A stretch of DNA of 64,000 bases from PoT sp049331405 (GTDB lineage Bacteria > Planctomycetota > Planctomycetia > Isosphaerales > Isosphaeraceae). Below the pieces are notes generated by a model, which worked only from the letters and a program-made list of their open reading frames with translations, searched no databases and had not been told where the DNA came from. The stretch is from contig NZ_CP186274.1 in assembly GCF_049331405.1 (NCBI RefSeq), forward strand, positions 5,332,001 to 5,396,000, given 5' to 3'. Shown here piece after piece: positions 54,727 through 63,531 of the stretch (position 1 is the first letter of the stretch; each line of letters starts with the position of its first letter). A program made the position numbers and the translations under genes.

Positions 54727-55294
54727 TGTGAGCGTCCTTCCGTGGAGAATGCTGGGCTTCGGCTTCCCTGGCGGCGAAGGCCTCGATCAGGCGACGGTCC
54801 GAGCGATCCGGGCGGGCGTTCGGCCTCGCCCAGGGGAGGCTCGCCACCTCGGCCCAGGCCCGCTCGGCCGACCATCCTTGATGCCGGATCCGATAGGCGG
54901 CGTGGACCAGGTTCGACCGGTGGTGACCGGCCACGCAGTGGAAGAAGACCGGCCCCCGGGCCGGGTCGGCGAGCAGGTCGGCCGCCTCGACGAGTTGGTC
55001 GAGCGTGGCCGTCGAGCCTCGCATGGGGACGATGACCCAGTCCACCCCCGTCTCGCGGACGACCCGATCCTGCTCGACGTACTTCGGGTCGTCCCGATTG
55101 ATGGCCGTGAGCGTGACGATCGTGCGGATCTTCTCCCGCCCGATGATACGTCGCAAGGGGCCCGGCCGCTGCCAGGCACCTCGGATCACCCGACCGGGGA
55201 CGACGACGGCGACCCGCTTCTCGAACAGGTCGTCCCAGTAGGCCGCCAGGACGACGCCCGCCAACGTAGCGGCGGCAATCGACAGGCGGAACAT
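54512..55294 (-). CDS. Membrane-anchored phosphatase-like protein overlapping the next gene
   Basis: The 260-residue frame starts MFRLSIAAATLAGVVLAAYW, an anchor, and has GRVIRGAWQRPGPLRRIIGR, VTLTAIN, and P-loop FHCVAGHHRSN with C120 and R126. The recognisable phosphatase part ends near residue 185. The last 71 residues are Arg/Pro/Gly rich and overlap the downstream phosphatase gene out of frame, so they look like a non-coding extension after a lost stop or a frameshift. The start was set at 55294 by the anchor. Confidence 0.75.
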   Translation of the reverse strand: MFRLSIAAATLAGVVLAAYWDDLFEKRVAVVVPGRVIRGAWQRPGPLRRIIGREKIRTIVTLTAINRDDPKYVEQDRVVRETGVDWVIVPMRGSTATLDQLVEAADLLADPARGPVFFHCVAGHHRSNLVHAAYRIRHQGWSAERAWAEVASLPWARPNARPDRSDRRLIEAFAAREAEAQHSPRKDAHNAWSPNSTADPRFDRGGRPRPDAVHGLPARDGQLRGRDPRQDLSLRPDVVEPAGQDGPAASDQDGPQPPRG

Positions 55295-55455
55295 GTCACG
55301 TCGGCTGGGACGTTCCAAACCTGGATCCCCTCGAACACCGATCGCCCGGCCCGAAAACCGGCCCTGGCCGAGACCGGCCGAATTGTAGCCAGGCAAGATC
55401 TCCCGGCAACCCCAAACGCACGGCCTCGCCGGGCTCGACGAACAGCCTTGTGGCC

Positions 55456-56112
55456 TCACTTCGGCGGGTTGGCCGGAGTCGTATTGGAGTCGAGCGAGGC
55501 CTTCTTGACGGCGGAGCCGTCATCCTTCGGAGCGTCGGCCGAGGCCTTCTTGGCCGCCATCGCGTCGTCCTTGCCGGGATGGATACCCTTCCTGGCGTCG
55601 GCGATCGTCTGGTTCGCGTGGCAGCGGGCGGTCTCGTTGGGGTCGATGTAGAACCGCGGCGTCACCGAGGCCATCGCCGAGAACCCGTTGGCCCCCTGGG
55701 GCGTATCGGCGGACTTGCGCTTGTAGATGATCCGGCTCTCGAGGATCGGGATCTGGTCCTTCTGCTGGAGCGACGTAACCTGGTCGAGCTTACCGAGCTT
55801 GATCATCTGGTTCAGGGCGCTCAGGGTCGGCTCCGTCTGGAATTCCGTCTTGCGCCCCTTGTCGAGCACGCGCTCGCCCTCGACGACTTCCTCCGCCCGG
55901 ACGATCTCGTAGCCGTCGGGGAAGTGCTTCGACATCATCTCGTGCGCCTGCTTGAGGAAATCCTTGTTGCCGTACATGGTGTTGCGCGGGATGCCGATCA
56001 CGCCGAACTCGCCGTCCTGGTAGACGTAACGCGCATCGGGCTGGCTCGCGCACCCGGACAGGGCGCCGGCGCAGGCCAGGCAGATCGTCAGTCTGAGGAT
56101 CGTCCGTCGCAT
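55456..56112 (-). CDS. Lipoprotein of unknown function
   Basis: The 218-residue protein has a lipoprotein signal (MRRTILRLTICLACAGALSG followed by Cys). The N-terminal half contains YVYQDGEFGVIGIPRNTMYG and a KHFPDGYEIVRAEEVVEGER segment. The C-terminal region is low complexity with Lys, Ala, Asp and Pro. No named domain. It is probably co-oriented with the phosphatases, 161 nt upstream of them. Confidence 0.82.
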   Translation of the reverse strand: MRRTILRLTICLACAGALSGCASQPDARYVYQDGEFGVIGIPRNTMYGNKDFLKQAHEMMSKHFPDGYEIVRAEEVVEGERVLDKGRKTEFQTEPTLSALNQMIKLGKLDQVTSLQQKDQIPILESRIIYKRKSADTPQGANGFSAMASVTPRFYIDPNETARCHANQTIADARKGIHPGKDDAMAAKKASADAPKDDGSAVKKASLDSNTTPANPPK

Positions 56113-56578
56113 TCAGTCCATCCCGGCGCGAGTCGCGCCCCAGGCCGATCGGGCCCCCGATGTCCAGGGCGTGCCCATCCATCTCCGTCTCGACAGGGCA
56201 AGCCGTCCAAGGGCCGTCGCCTACCATTTCGGCTCATGCAGAGGTGTGCGGGCTTCGGGGCTTGTCTTGAGGACGAGGCCCCCGCCTCGGGGCGTGTTTC
56301 TACGAGGATCGGGCGGATCCGTCAAGGACAACTTTCCTGATGGATACGTGACAGGCACCCTGCGAATCCCCCGCGAGAATGGCTTTGACCGGGGACCTTG
56401 GGCTATGATCGGTGTGCCGGTTGCGAGGCTTCTCCAGCAACGCCTGGGGCCGATCCGATCCCGAAACCTCGGGCGGCATGGAGTCCACCCCATGAAGTCA
56501 TGGCGCCTTCACATGATAATCTCGAGCCATTCTTTGCGTACCGGCCCGATCTCGGGCGAGTCCGTACGAGGGGGCGAG
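56113..56578. other. Intergenic region upstream of the GH3 gene
   Basis: About 465 nt between divergent genes. The GH3 frame is open throughout, but the N-terminal part before 56492 lacks signal or domain character and is treated as non-coding. Confidence 0.4.
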
Positions 56579-58858
56579 GTGAGCCGACAATCGTTGCTCG
56601 CTGGCGGGGAACTCGCCGCGAACAGGGCCGAGGGATCGGGCCGGCTCCGATCCATCACGGCCGCATTGGCATCCGTCCTGGCGACGATCCTGGCTGTGCC
56701 CGCGAGCGGGGCCGAAGTCGACGAGAGAACCCTCGATGATTTGATCCGCCGGATGTCGGTCGCGGACAAGCTCGGGCAGCTCCAGCAGTTCGGGACGGAC
56801 GGCAACACCGGCGAGTTGCTCAAAGGCCAGGAAGAACTCCTGGCGCAAGGCCAGATCGGCTCGTTCATCAACGCGAGGGGCGCCCGCTATACGAACCGGA
56901 TCCAGAGGATCGCGATCGAGTCGAGCCCGCTGAAGATCCCGGTGCTCTTCGGTTACGACGTCATCCACGGCTACCGGACGATCTTCCCCGCGCCGCTGGG
57001 GATGGCGAGCAGTTGGGACATGAAGGCCATCGAGCAAGCCTCGGCAATCGCGGCGCGCGAGGCCTCGGCCGCGGGGGTGCGCTGGGTGTTCGCCCCGATG
57101 GTCGACATCGCCCGGGATCCGAGATGGGGCAGGATCATCGAGGGCGCGGGCGAGGATCCTTACCTCGGATCCAGGGCCGCCGCCGCTCAGGTGCGCGGAT
57201 TGCAAGGGGCCACGCTGGGCGAACCCGGCCACGTCGCGGCCTGCGTCAAACACTGGGTCGCCTATGGGGCGGCCGAGGGGGGGCGTGATTACAACAGCTC
57301 CGAGGTCTCGGAGCGGACCCTGCGAGGCGTCTACTTCCCGCCATTCCGCGCCGCCCTGGATGCCGGCGTCGGCAGCTTCATGACCGCGCTCAACGAGCTG
57401 GACGGAGAGCCCGCCACGGTGAACTCGTTCACGCTCGGGCAGGTCCTGCGCAAGGAGTGGAAGTTCGACGGCGTGGTCCTCTCCGACTACCAGGCCGTCG
57501 AGCAGCTCATCGACCACGGGGTCGCCAAGGATGGCGAGGCGGCCGCACAGATGGCGCTCAAGGCGGGCATCGACGTCGAGGAGCAAAGCGAGATGTTCCG
57601 CAAGCACGGGGCGACCCTCCTGCAGGAGGGGAAGGTCTCGCAGGCGAGGCTCGACCAGGCGGTCCGACGCATCCTCCGGCTCAAGATGAAGCTCGGGCTG
57701 TTCGAGAAGCCCTACGTCGACGAGGCCATCGAGCATGCCGAGATCCTCTGCGCGGGGAACCTGGCCGCCGCCCGCGAGGTCGCCGGGCGCTCGATGGTCC
57801 TCCTGCGGAACGAAGGGGAGATCCTCCCATTAAAGCCTGACGTCCAGTCGATCGCCGTGATCGGGCCGATGGCCGTCAATCCGCAGGATCCGCTCGGCCC
57901 TTGGTTCGCCGACGGCAAGAAGGAGGAGACCGTCACCCTGCTCGCCGGCATCAAGGCCAGGGCCGCGAAGGCCCCGAATCCGCCGAAGGTCGCGTATGCT
58001 AAAGGGTGTGAGGCCGTCGGGGACTCCAGGGAAGGCTTCGACGAGGCGTTGCGGGTCGCCCGCGAGTCGGACGTGGTGATCCTGGCCATCGGAGAGCCGT
58101 CGGATCAGAGCGGCGAGGCCGCGTCGCTCGCTTCGCTCGACCTGCCCGGCCAGCAGCTCGCATTGGCCCAGGCTATCAAGGGGACAGGCAAGCCGATCGC
58201 CGTCGTCCTGCTGAACGGCAGGCCCCTGACGATCGGCTGGGTCGCCGAGAACATCCCCGCGATTTTGGAGGCCTGGTATCCGGGGTCCCAGGCGGGGAAC
58301 GCCGTCGCCGACATCCTCTTCGGCGACGTCAATCCCGGGGGCAAGCTGCCGTTGACCTTCCCAAAAACGGTCGGCCAGATCCCACTCTATTACAATCACA
58401 TGAACACGGGACGTCCGGCCGGCGACTTCAAATACACGTCGAAGTATGCAGACATCGGCAATCAGCCGCTCTATTCGTTCGGCTTCGGGCTCAGCTACAC
58501 GCGATTCAAGCTCGATAACCTGGCGCTCAGCGCGAAGACGATCCCGGTCGGCGGCCGGCTCGAGGTCAGCGTCGAGGTCGAGAACGTCGGGCCTCGTGCG
58601 GGGGACGAGGTCGTCCAGCTCTACCTCCGCGACGAGGTCGCGAGCGTGACGAGGCCCGTCAAGGAGCTCCGGGGGTTCGAGCGCATCCGGCTCGAGCCGG
58701 GCGAGAGGCGGACGGTCCGATTCACGCTCGAGACGATGGACCTGGGCTTCTATGACCGCGAAAATCGGTTCTGCGTCGAGCTGGGCCGGTTCAAGGTCAC
58801 CGTCGGCGACAGCAGCGAGGGGGGGCTCGACGCGACGTTCGAGCTCGTCCGGCGTTGA
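56579..58858 (+). CDS. Secreted glycoside hydrolase family 3 beta-glucosidase-like enzyme
   Basis: The protein has about 759 residues with signal region SITAALASVLATILAVPASG. The GH3 N-terminal barrel contains MSVADKLGQLQQFG, FGYDVIHGYRTIFPAPLGMA, DIARDPRWGRIIEGAGEDPY, KHWVAYGAAEGGRDYN and GVVLSDYQAVEQL, whose Asp is the expected nucleophile. The C-terminal domain and fibronectin-III-like end contain SFGFGLSYTRFKLDNL and RPVKELRGFERIRLEPGERR. This is the BglX layout. The GTG at 56579 gives the signal peptide a usable position; ATG at 56492 with GGAG upstream is the alternative. Role: hydrolysis of beta-linked gluco- or xylo-oligosaccharides in the periplasm. Confidence 0.9.
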   Translation: MSRQSLLAGGELAANRAEGSGRLRSITAALASVLATILAVPASGAEVDERTLDDLIRRMSVADKLGQLQQFGTDGNTGELLKGQEELLAQGQIGSFINARGARYTNRIQRIAIESSPLKIPVLFGYDVIHGYRTIFPAPLGMASSWDMKAIEQASAIAAREASAAGVRWVFAPMVDIARDPRWGRIIEGAGEDPYLGSRAAAAQVRGLQGATLGEPGHVAACVKHWVAYGAAEGGRDYNSSEVSERTLRGVYFPPFRAALDAGVGSFMTALNELDGEPATVNSFTLGQVLRKEWKFDGVVLSDYQAVEQLIDHGVAKDGEAAAQMALKAGIDVEEQSEMFRKHGATLLQEGKVSQARLDQAVRRILRLKMKLGLFEKPYVDEAIEHAEILCAGNLAAAREVAGRSMVLLRNEGEILPLKPDVQSIAVIGPMAVNPQDPLGPWFADGKKEETVTLLAGIKARAAKAPNPPKVAYAKGCEAVGDSREGFDEALRVARESDVVILAIGEPSDQSGEAASLASLDLPGQQLALAQAIKGTGKPIAVVLLNGRPLTIGWVAENIPAILEAWYPGSQAGNAVADILFGDVNPGGKLPLTFPKTVGQIPLYYNHMNTGRPAGDFKYTSKYADIGNQPLYSFGFGLSYTRFKLDNLALSAKTIPVGGRLEVSVEVENVGPRAGDEVVQLYLRDEVASVTRPVKELRGFERIRLEPGERRTVRFTLETMDLGFYDRENRFCVELGRFKVTVGDSSEGGLDATFELVRR

Positions 58859-58886
58859 GCGGCAAATGCCGGAGAGGATGGAACAC

Positions 58887-58922
58887 GAACGCCGGCCCGG
58901 CCCCAGGCCGACGTTCCTTTTT
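58887..58922 (+). terminator. Rho-independent terminator after the GH3 gene
   Basis: GAACGCCGGCC (58887-58897) pairs with GGCCGACGTTC (58906-58916) with one mismatch and an 8-nt loop, followed by CTTTTTC. Confidence 0.75.
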
Positions 58923-58935
58923 CTGCTGGCGAGGG

Positions 58936-59169
58936 TCAGGCCCCCGCGGCCTCGGCCTTGGCGTCGCCGGGCTTGGCGCATTCGAGGTCATTCAGGCTGG
59001 CGCAGCCGGCGGGGAGCTCGGCCTCCTCGATGAGCATGTTGGGGATCCCGTTCTTGATCGCGTAGCGGGCCCCGCAGCGGGTGCAGACCAGGGCGTCGGC
59101 CTCGATGCGGAGCGGGGACTTCTGATCCACGGGACAGACCAGGAGAGCGAGGAGCTCTTGATTGATCAT
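58936..59169 (-). CDS. Trm112-like zinc-ribbon protein
   Basis: The 77-residue protein starts MINQELLALLVCPVDQKSPL and has CTRCGARYAIKNGIPNMLIE, the classical Trm112/UPF0434 layout. The first knuckle reads CPVD rather than CPxC, so only three of four zinc ligands are obvious, with another Cys (AGCASLND) further on. A GGAAGGA site precedes the ATG at 59169; the open frame to 59205 is not needed. Relatives partner methyltransferases or act in cofactor and tRNA modification. Confidence 0.88.
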   Translation of the reverse strand: MINQELLALLVCPVDQKSPLRIEADALVCTRCGARYAIKNGIPNMLIEEAELPAGCASLNDLECAKPGDAKAEAAGA

Positions 59170-59408
59170 CGTGCGTATATCCTTCCGCAAAAAATCCTGG
59201 GACATCCCGACGGCCTTCCGGCCGAACGACCCGAGGCCGTATTATGGGTCGGCGAGTCTCGTCGGTGAAGGCGAATCCCCCAGAACGAATCTCGGGCCGA
59301 AGTTTGACGGAAGCCGAGCCTCAGAGCCCCCTCGGCCACGAGCCGGGGGCCGACCGCTTGAGGCGTCTCCCTGGCCCGCTCCCTCAATAAAGCTCCGGAC
59401 TTGCCTCG

Positions 59409-60266
59409 ATGACGAATTGCTACATCGTCCGCTACGGCCAGATGCGGTTCCTCGGCGAATTCGTCGGGCCGGCCGAACAGTCCTTCGTCCGGGCGGATCA
59501 GGTCCTGCTCAAGACCGAGCGCGGGACCGAGATCGGCGAGGTCCTCTGCCTCGCCACCGACCGCACGGCCATCTTCCTGGAAAACCCCGCACGGGGAGAA
59601 ATCGTACGCCTGGCCTCGTCGGAGGACCTGGAGACCTCGGCACGCATGGCCAAGGATCGCGACACGGCCTTCGCCGCCTGCCGCGAGTTCATCGTCAAGC
59701 GCAAGCTCCAGATGGACCTCGTCGACGTGGAGGTCATCCTCGGACGCGAGCGGATCGTCTTCTACTACCTCTCCGAGAAGCGAGTCGACTTCCGCGAGCT
59801 CGTCAAGGACCTGGCCCGGGCCATGCACACCCGGATCGAGATGCGGCAAATCGGGGTCCGCGACGAGGCGAAGCTCTTGGCGGATTATGGAGACTGTGGT
59901 AAACCCGTCTGCTGCAACACACATCTCTCGCGGATGCCACCCGTGTCCATGCGGATGGCCAAGCTCCAGAAAACGACGCTAGACCCCTCGAAAATTTCGG
60001 GCAGGTGTGGTAGGCTCAAATGCTGTCTGCGATACGAGTTTGATACCTACCAAGCTCTCGAGCACGAATTGCCGGCCGTCGGCTCGAAAGTCGTCACCCA
60101 CCGTGGTCAGGGCCGGGTTTTGGCTTTGGAAGTCCTCGCCCAGAAAGTGGTTGTTGAATTCGAAGACCGGCGCCGGGTCGTCATCGGGCCCGATGAAATC
60201 CTCGGCGTCGAGAAATCGCAGTCGCGACCCCTCAAGGACGAGGACGACGATCGCATCGAACACTGA
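59409..60266 (+). CDS. PSP1 domain protein, RicT/YaaT-like
   Basis: The 285-residue soluble protein has the PSP1 core: GTEIGEVLCLATD, ACREFIVKRKLQMDLVDVEV, RERIVFYYLSEKRVDFRELV, RTRIEMRQIGVRD-like segment at about 140, then GDCGKPVCCNTHLSRMPPVS and SGRCGRLKCCLRYE. The cysteine cluster CGKPVCC ... CGRLKCC is the family's iron-sulfur-type motif. RicT works with RicA and RicF in Bacillus in RNA processing and phosphorelay. A C-terminal 50-residue extension is basic and acidic. The Minf_1886 gene follows 33 nt later. Confidence 0.92.
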   Translation: MTNCYIVRYGQMRFLGEFVGPAEQSFVRADQVLLKTERGTEIGEVLCLATDRTAIFLENPARGEIVRLASSEDLETSARMAKDRDTAFAACREFIVKRKLQMDLVDVEVILGRERIVFYYLSEKRVDFRELVKDLARAMHTRIEMRQIGVRDEAKLLADYGDCGKPVCCNTHLSRMPPVSMRMAKLQKTTLDPSKISGRCGRLKCCLRYEFDTYQALEHELPAVGSKVVTHRGQGRVLALEVLAQKVVVEFEDRRRVVIGPDEILGVEKSQSRPLKDEDDDRIEH

Positions 60267-60299
60267 TGTTCGGATGCGTCCGTAGCTCGGGGACTTTCT

Positions 60300-60716
60300 A
60301 TGAGCCTTCGCGACGACTTGGCGGGGGTCCTGGCTCGCGACCCTCGGTATCCCATCCAGGCCTATGCTTTCGTGTTCGAGGCCCTCGAACTGACCAAGAC
60401 CCTCAAGAAGCGATCGCAGGCCCGCTCCAGGGCCCGCCTCAAGCCCGCGCCGAACTCGCATCATGTCGACGGCCGCGAGCTCTGCGAAGGGGCCCGACGC
60501 CTCGCCCTGCGAGACTATGGCCTCATGGCCATGAGCGTCCTGAGCCTCTGGGGGATCCGCTCCACGTCCGACATCGGCGAGATCGTCTACAACCTGATCG
60601 CCTCCGGCGACCTCGAGAAGACGCCCAGCGATTCCCGCACCGACTTCGACAACGTCTTCGACTTCGAAACCGCCCTGAAGCGCAACTACGTCCTCGCGCT
60701 CGACGAAGTCGCTTGA
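60300..60716 (+). CDS. Minf_1886 family protein
   Basis: The 138-residue protein contains YPIQAYAFVFEALELT, NSHHVDGRELCEGARRLALR and LMAMSVLSLWGIRSTSDIGE, the pattern of the Minf_1886 family (TIGR04138) widespread in Planctomycetes and Verrucomicrobia. Function is unknown. It lies 33 nt after the RicT-like gene and is probably co-transcribed. Confidence 0.9.
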   Translation: MSLRDDLAGVLARDPRYPIQAYAFVFEALELTKTLKKRSQARSRARLKPAPNSHHVDGRELCEGARRLALRDYGLMAMSVLSLWGIRSTSDIGEIVYNLIASGDLEKTPSDSRTDFDNVFDFETALKRNYVLALDEVA

Positions 60717-60881
60717 CGCCCCGCGTCTTTTCTGGCAGTTAGCATTAGCTCGATTGAATTCCTGGCTTTGGCAGGGCTTTCCGCCCTCGTCGGGCACGCT
60801 CGCGCCCGCGAAACGGTCCGGCCTCTCTCCGGGCCTTGCCAAAGATCCTTCATCGGGCCTCCGGATTCGAGAGATTCGCCC

Positions 60882-61019
60882 ATGGATCGCCGTCGACTTC
60901 GCTTCTTCGCCGCGCTGGCCCTGTTCCTCATCTGGGTCGGCGCGCTGTCCGCCCTGGCCGTCCATTCGGGTCGACGTCCTCCCTTGCGCCCGGCCCAGTT
61001 CACGCCCCGCGGGGAGTGA
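60882..61019 (+). CDS. Small single-pass membrane protein, 45 residues
   Basis: The frame encodes a basic start MDRRRLRFF, one hydrophobic helix (AALALFLIWVGALSALAV) and a basic Pro/Arg tail ending PRGE. GAGAG lies about seven bases before the ATG. The positive-inside pattern suggests the N-terminus is cytoplasmic. It seems real from composition; no family assigned. It is on the same strand as RicT and Minf_1886. Confidence 0.6.
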   Translation: MDRRRLRFFAALALFLIWVGALSALAVHSGRRPPLRPAQFTPRGE

Positions 61020-61377
61020 GGCCGCCCGGCGACGCCTCGCCCCTTGCCTTATCTCGGTGGGCCTCCGCGCCCGTCGTCTGAACCCAAATCCGAACGGATC
61101 GAGAAGAGTCCGGCACCCGGGTTGTACCCTGGGGGTGACTCGCATGGTGATCCACGCCCGGGTTTGATAGAATCGAGCATCCATCGGGCATGCCGCGTTT
61201 CAAATCAGGGACGGCTTGCGTACGCAGCTTTCCCTCGAGACGTGCATGTCTTCCTTTTTGCGCAGGGTTGTGCCGGAAGACTTGGGTTGCGCGACGGACG
61301 GACTCCGTCGACCGAGCGATTCGCCCCGACGATCGAACGATCGGGAACGGGGCCTCATCCCACTCCTAGGATAGAAC
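61020..61377. other. Intergenic region upstream of the kinase gene
   Basis: About 358 nt without a gene. It should hold the kinase promoter. TTTGATAGAAT occurs near 61161 but has no convincing -35 partner. Confidence 0.4.
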
Positions 61378-62487
61378 ATGCTGCCGACGACCATCAGCTC
61401 CTTCGATGGGAAGGAGTCGATGATCCTGAACGAGAACCCGACCGCGGGCGGGCCGGCCGACCTCATGGAACGCTATGGAGCGGTCCTGGAGGAGTCTCGG
61501 TTCTCCTGGATCAACAGCCACCGGATGGTGCGCCGGATCGGGTCGGGGGGACAGGGCGTCGTCTATCTCTGCGAACGCCTCGGGTCCGACCAGTTCACCC
61601 TCCCCGTGGCGGTGAAGGTCTTCTCCCCCGAGCGCTACGAGGACGCCCCCGCTTATGACTACGGCATGGCCCACATGGCGCGCGTCGCGGTCCGGGTCGC
61701 CCAGATCCAGCAAGACAACCTGATCGACGTCCACAACTTCGTCGAGTTCAACCGCATCAGGTTGATGGAGATGGAGTTCATCGACGGCTACGACCTCTAT
61801 CACCTGCTGACTCCGGCCATGCTCAAGCGTTGCCGCGAGTTGGTCCAGGACGAGCGCTGGGACTACCTCAACAACGTCATCGTCACGGCGGGCCCGGCCC
61901 AGCCCCGCCTCAAGCCGGGGGTGGCGATCGCCGTGCTCCGCGACTGCCTGGCGGCGCTCTCGGCCCTGCATCGCGAGGGGATCATCCACGGCGACGTGAA
62001 GCCTTCGAACATCATGCTCAAGCGCACGGGCAACGCGAAGCTCGTGGATATCGGCGCGGCCTTCGAGATGCAGCAGGGGCCCCGGATGCGTACGTTCACC
62101 CCGACTTACGCGGCGCCCGAGGTGCTCGAAGGGACCGACGGCTCCTCGCAGTCGGACCTCGCCAGCCTCGGCTACGTCCTGGTCGAGTTGCTCGCGGGCA
62201 AGCCCCTCTTCCCCGACCTCCGCAAGCGGGACGAGTTCCTCATCGCGAAGACGACCTTCTCCGACCGCCTCCACGAGATCCTGCCCGACGACGTCCTCTG
62301 CAACGACCTGCTGATGAGCCTGATCCGGGGTCTCGTCGCCGCCGATCCCCGCGACCGATTCCCGAGCGCCGAGGCCGCCGACCTCGTCGAGCAAGGGGCC
62401 GCCAGCTTCCACCGCCAGCTCGTGAAGAGCAACCTCTCCAGCGAATACGACAACGAGATCCGCGTCTGGCTGGGGGAGTTGGAGTGA
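61378..62487 (+). CDS. Serine/threonine protein kinase, HGD/DIG variant
   Basis: The 369-residue cytoplasmic protein is a kinase domain without membrane segments. It has the Gly loop GSGGQGVV (55-62), AVK lysine K80, catalytic loop HGDVKPSN with H204-G205-D206, metal motif D224-I-G in place of DFG, and APE at 246-248. The Arg of HRD is Gly, so it is a non-RD kinase and may not need activation-loop phosphorylation. AGGA precedes the ATG by seven bases. The J-domain gene follows 58 nt downstream with its own strong ribosome-binding site, suggesting one transcript. Substrates unknown. Confidence 0.9.
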   Translation: MLPTTISSFDGKESMILNENPTAGGPADLMERYGAVLEESRFSWINSHRMVRRIGSGGQGVVYLCERLGSDQFTLPVAVKVFSPERYEDAPAYDYGMAHMARVAVRVAQIQQDNLIDVHNFVEFNRIRLMEMEFIDGYDLYHLLTPAMLKRCRELVQDERWDYLNNVIVTAGPAQPRLKPGVAIAVLRDCLAALSALHREGIIHGDVKPSNIMLKRTGNAKLVDIGAAFEMQQGPRMRTFTPTYAAPEVLEGTDGSSQSDLASLGYVLVELLAGKPLFPDLRKRDEFLIAKTTFSDRLHEILPDDVLCNDLLMSLIRGLVAADPRDRFPSAEAADLVEQGAASFHRQLVKSNLSSEYDNEIRVWLGELE

Positions 62488-62545
62488 CCCTCACCTCCGC
62501 TTCTCCCTCCGTCCTCCCCCCTGCCCGATCGCCGGGAGGATCCCC

Positions 62546-63454
62546 TTGAGCCGTTCGAAATCGGAGCGGAAGCCCGAGCGGCTCCGTGGGGTGATCGAGC
62601 TGCCGACGATCCTCGGCGAGCCGAGGTTCCGGGCCTGGATCGGCCGCGGCAAGGGGCAGCAGGCCAACCTCGGCGTCTACGCCAACCGCTGGGCGGCCGC
62701 CTTCGCCTACAACGTCGCCGCCCAGTCCCTCTTCGGCGAGCGACGCCCGAGCAATGAGATCCCCGAGGGGGAGCAGCTCTCCGCCGACGAGGTCCGGGCC
62801 ATCACCGCCCGCGTCCGCCTCCGTCTCGGCCTCGACAAGCCCCCCGGCCATCGACCCCAGCGCCCGCCATCCTTCGACGAGGTGCGGACCCTCTTCGAGA
62901 TCACCGTCATCGGGTTCTGGCGGCAGCAGGTCGCCGCCCACGCGGATGACCCTGCCCGCGAGCTTAGTCTCGCGGCCCAGCGCCTGGTCGAGGCCGCCCG
63001 GCTCCTCTTCTGGAACCGATCCGCCAACGACCCGAACCCGCTCGAGGTCATGGAAGAGATCCTCTCCCTGCGGCTCGACCGCACCTTCCGCCGTGCCGAG
63101 ATCACCCGCGCCGTGCTCGAGGACGACGCCGACGACGCCCTCCGCCTCGCCCGCTGGCTCGTCTACCCCGACGCCCTGCCCACCGGCCCCGGCTTCCGCG
63201 AGGCCGTCGCCCGCGTCCATGCCGACCGCCTCGGGAACCAGGGGGACGAGGCAGGATCCACCTTCAACCCCGGCTGGGCGACGGTCCTCGGCCTCGCGCC
63301 CCCGTTCAGCCCCGAACGGATCCGCGACGCCTACCGCAACAAGTCCAAGACCATGCACCCCGACGTCGGCGGCAGCCCCGCCGAGTTCATCCGCCTACGC
63401 GCCGCCTACGAGGAAGCCCTGAGGTTCCTCGCCTCGCGCCAGGCATCATCCTGA
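62546..63454 (+). CDS. AP2-like/J-domain fusion protein
   Basis: The 302-residue protein starts at a TTG with GGGAGG six bases upstream. Residues about 26-73 (RFRAWIGRGKGQQANLGVYA and NRWAAAFAYNVAAQSLFGER) resemble an AP2/ERF DNA-binding domain: a YLG-like strand followed by the AAxAYNxAA helix. A helical middle region of unknown type spans about 80-230. The C-terminus is a J-domain (VLGLAPPFSPERIRDAYRNK, then HPD in MHPDVGGSP). J-domains stimulate Hsp70. The AP2 call is pattern-based. It follows the kinase gene by 58 nt. Confidence 0.85.
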   Translation: MSRSKSERKPERLRGVIELPTILGEPRFRAWIGRGKGQQANLGVYANRWAAAFAYNVAAQSLFGERRPSNEIPEGEQLSADEVRAITARVRLRLGLDKPPGHRPQRPPSFDEVRTLFEITVIGFWRQQVAAHADDPARELSLAAQRLVEAARLLFWNRSANDPNPLEVMEEILSLRLDRTFRRAEITRAVLEDDADDALRLARWLVYPDALPTGPGFREAVARVHADRLGNQGDEAGSTFNPGWATVLGLAPPFSPERIRDAYRNKSKTMHPDVGGSPAEFIRLRAAYEEALRFLASRQASS

Positions 63455-63475
63455 ACCGGCCTTCGAACGAGCAAA

Positions 63476-63510
63476 CCCCGATGCGTCGCCATTGAGGCAA
63501 CGCACCGGGG
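63476..63510. terminator. Hairpin between convergent J-domain and DUF3604 genes
   Basis: CCCCGATGCGTCGCC pairs with GGCAACGCACCGGGG with two mismatches and a short loop, followed by CCTGATGTTTTG on the plus strand. It probably terminates the kinase/J-domain transcript. Confidence 0.65.
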
Positions 63511-63531
63511 CCTGATGTTTTGTCGATCCGA

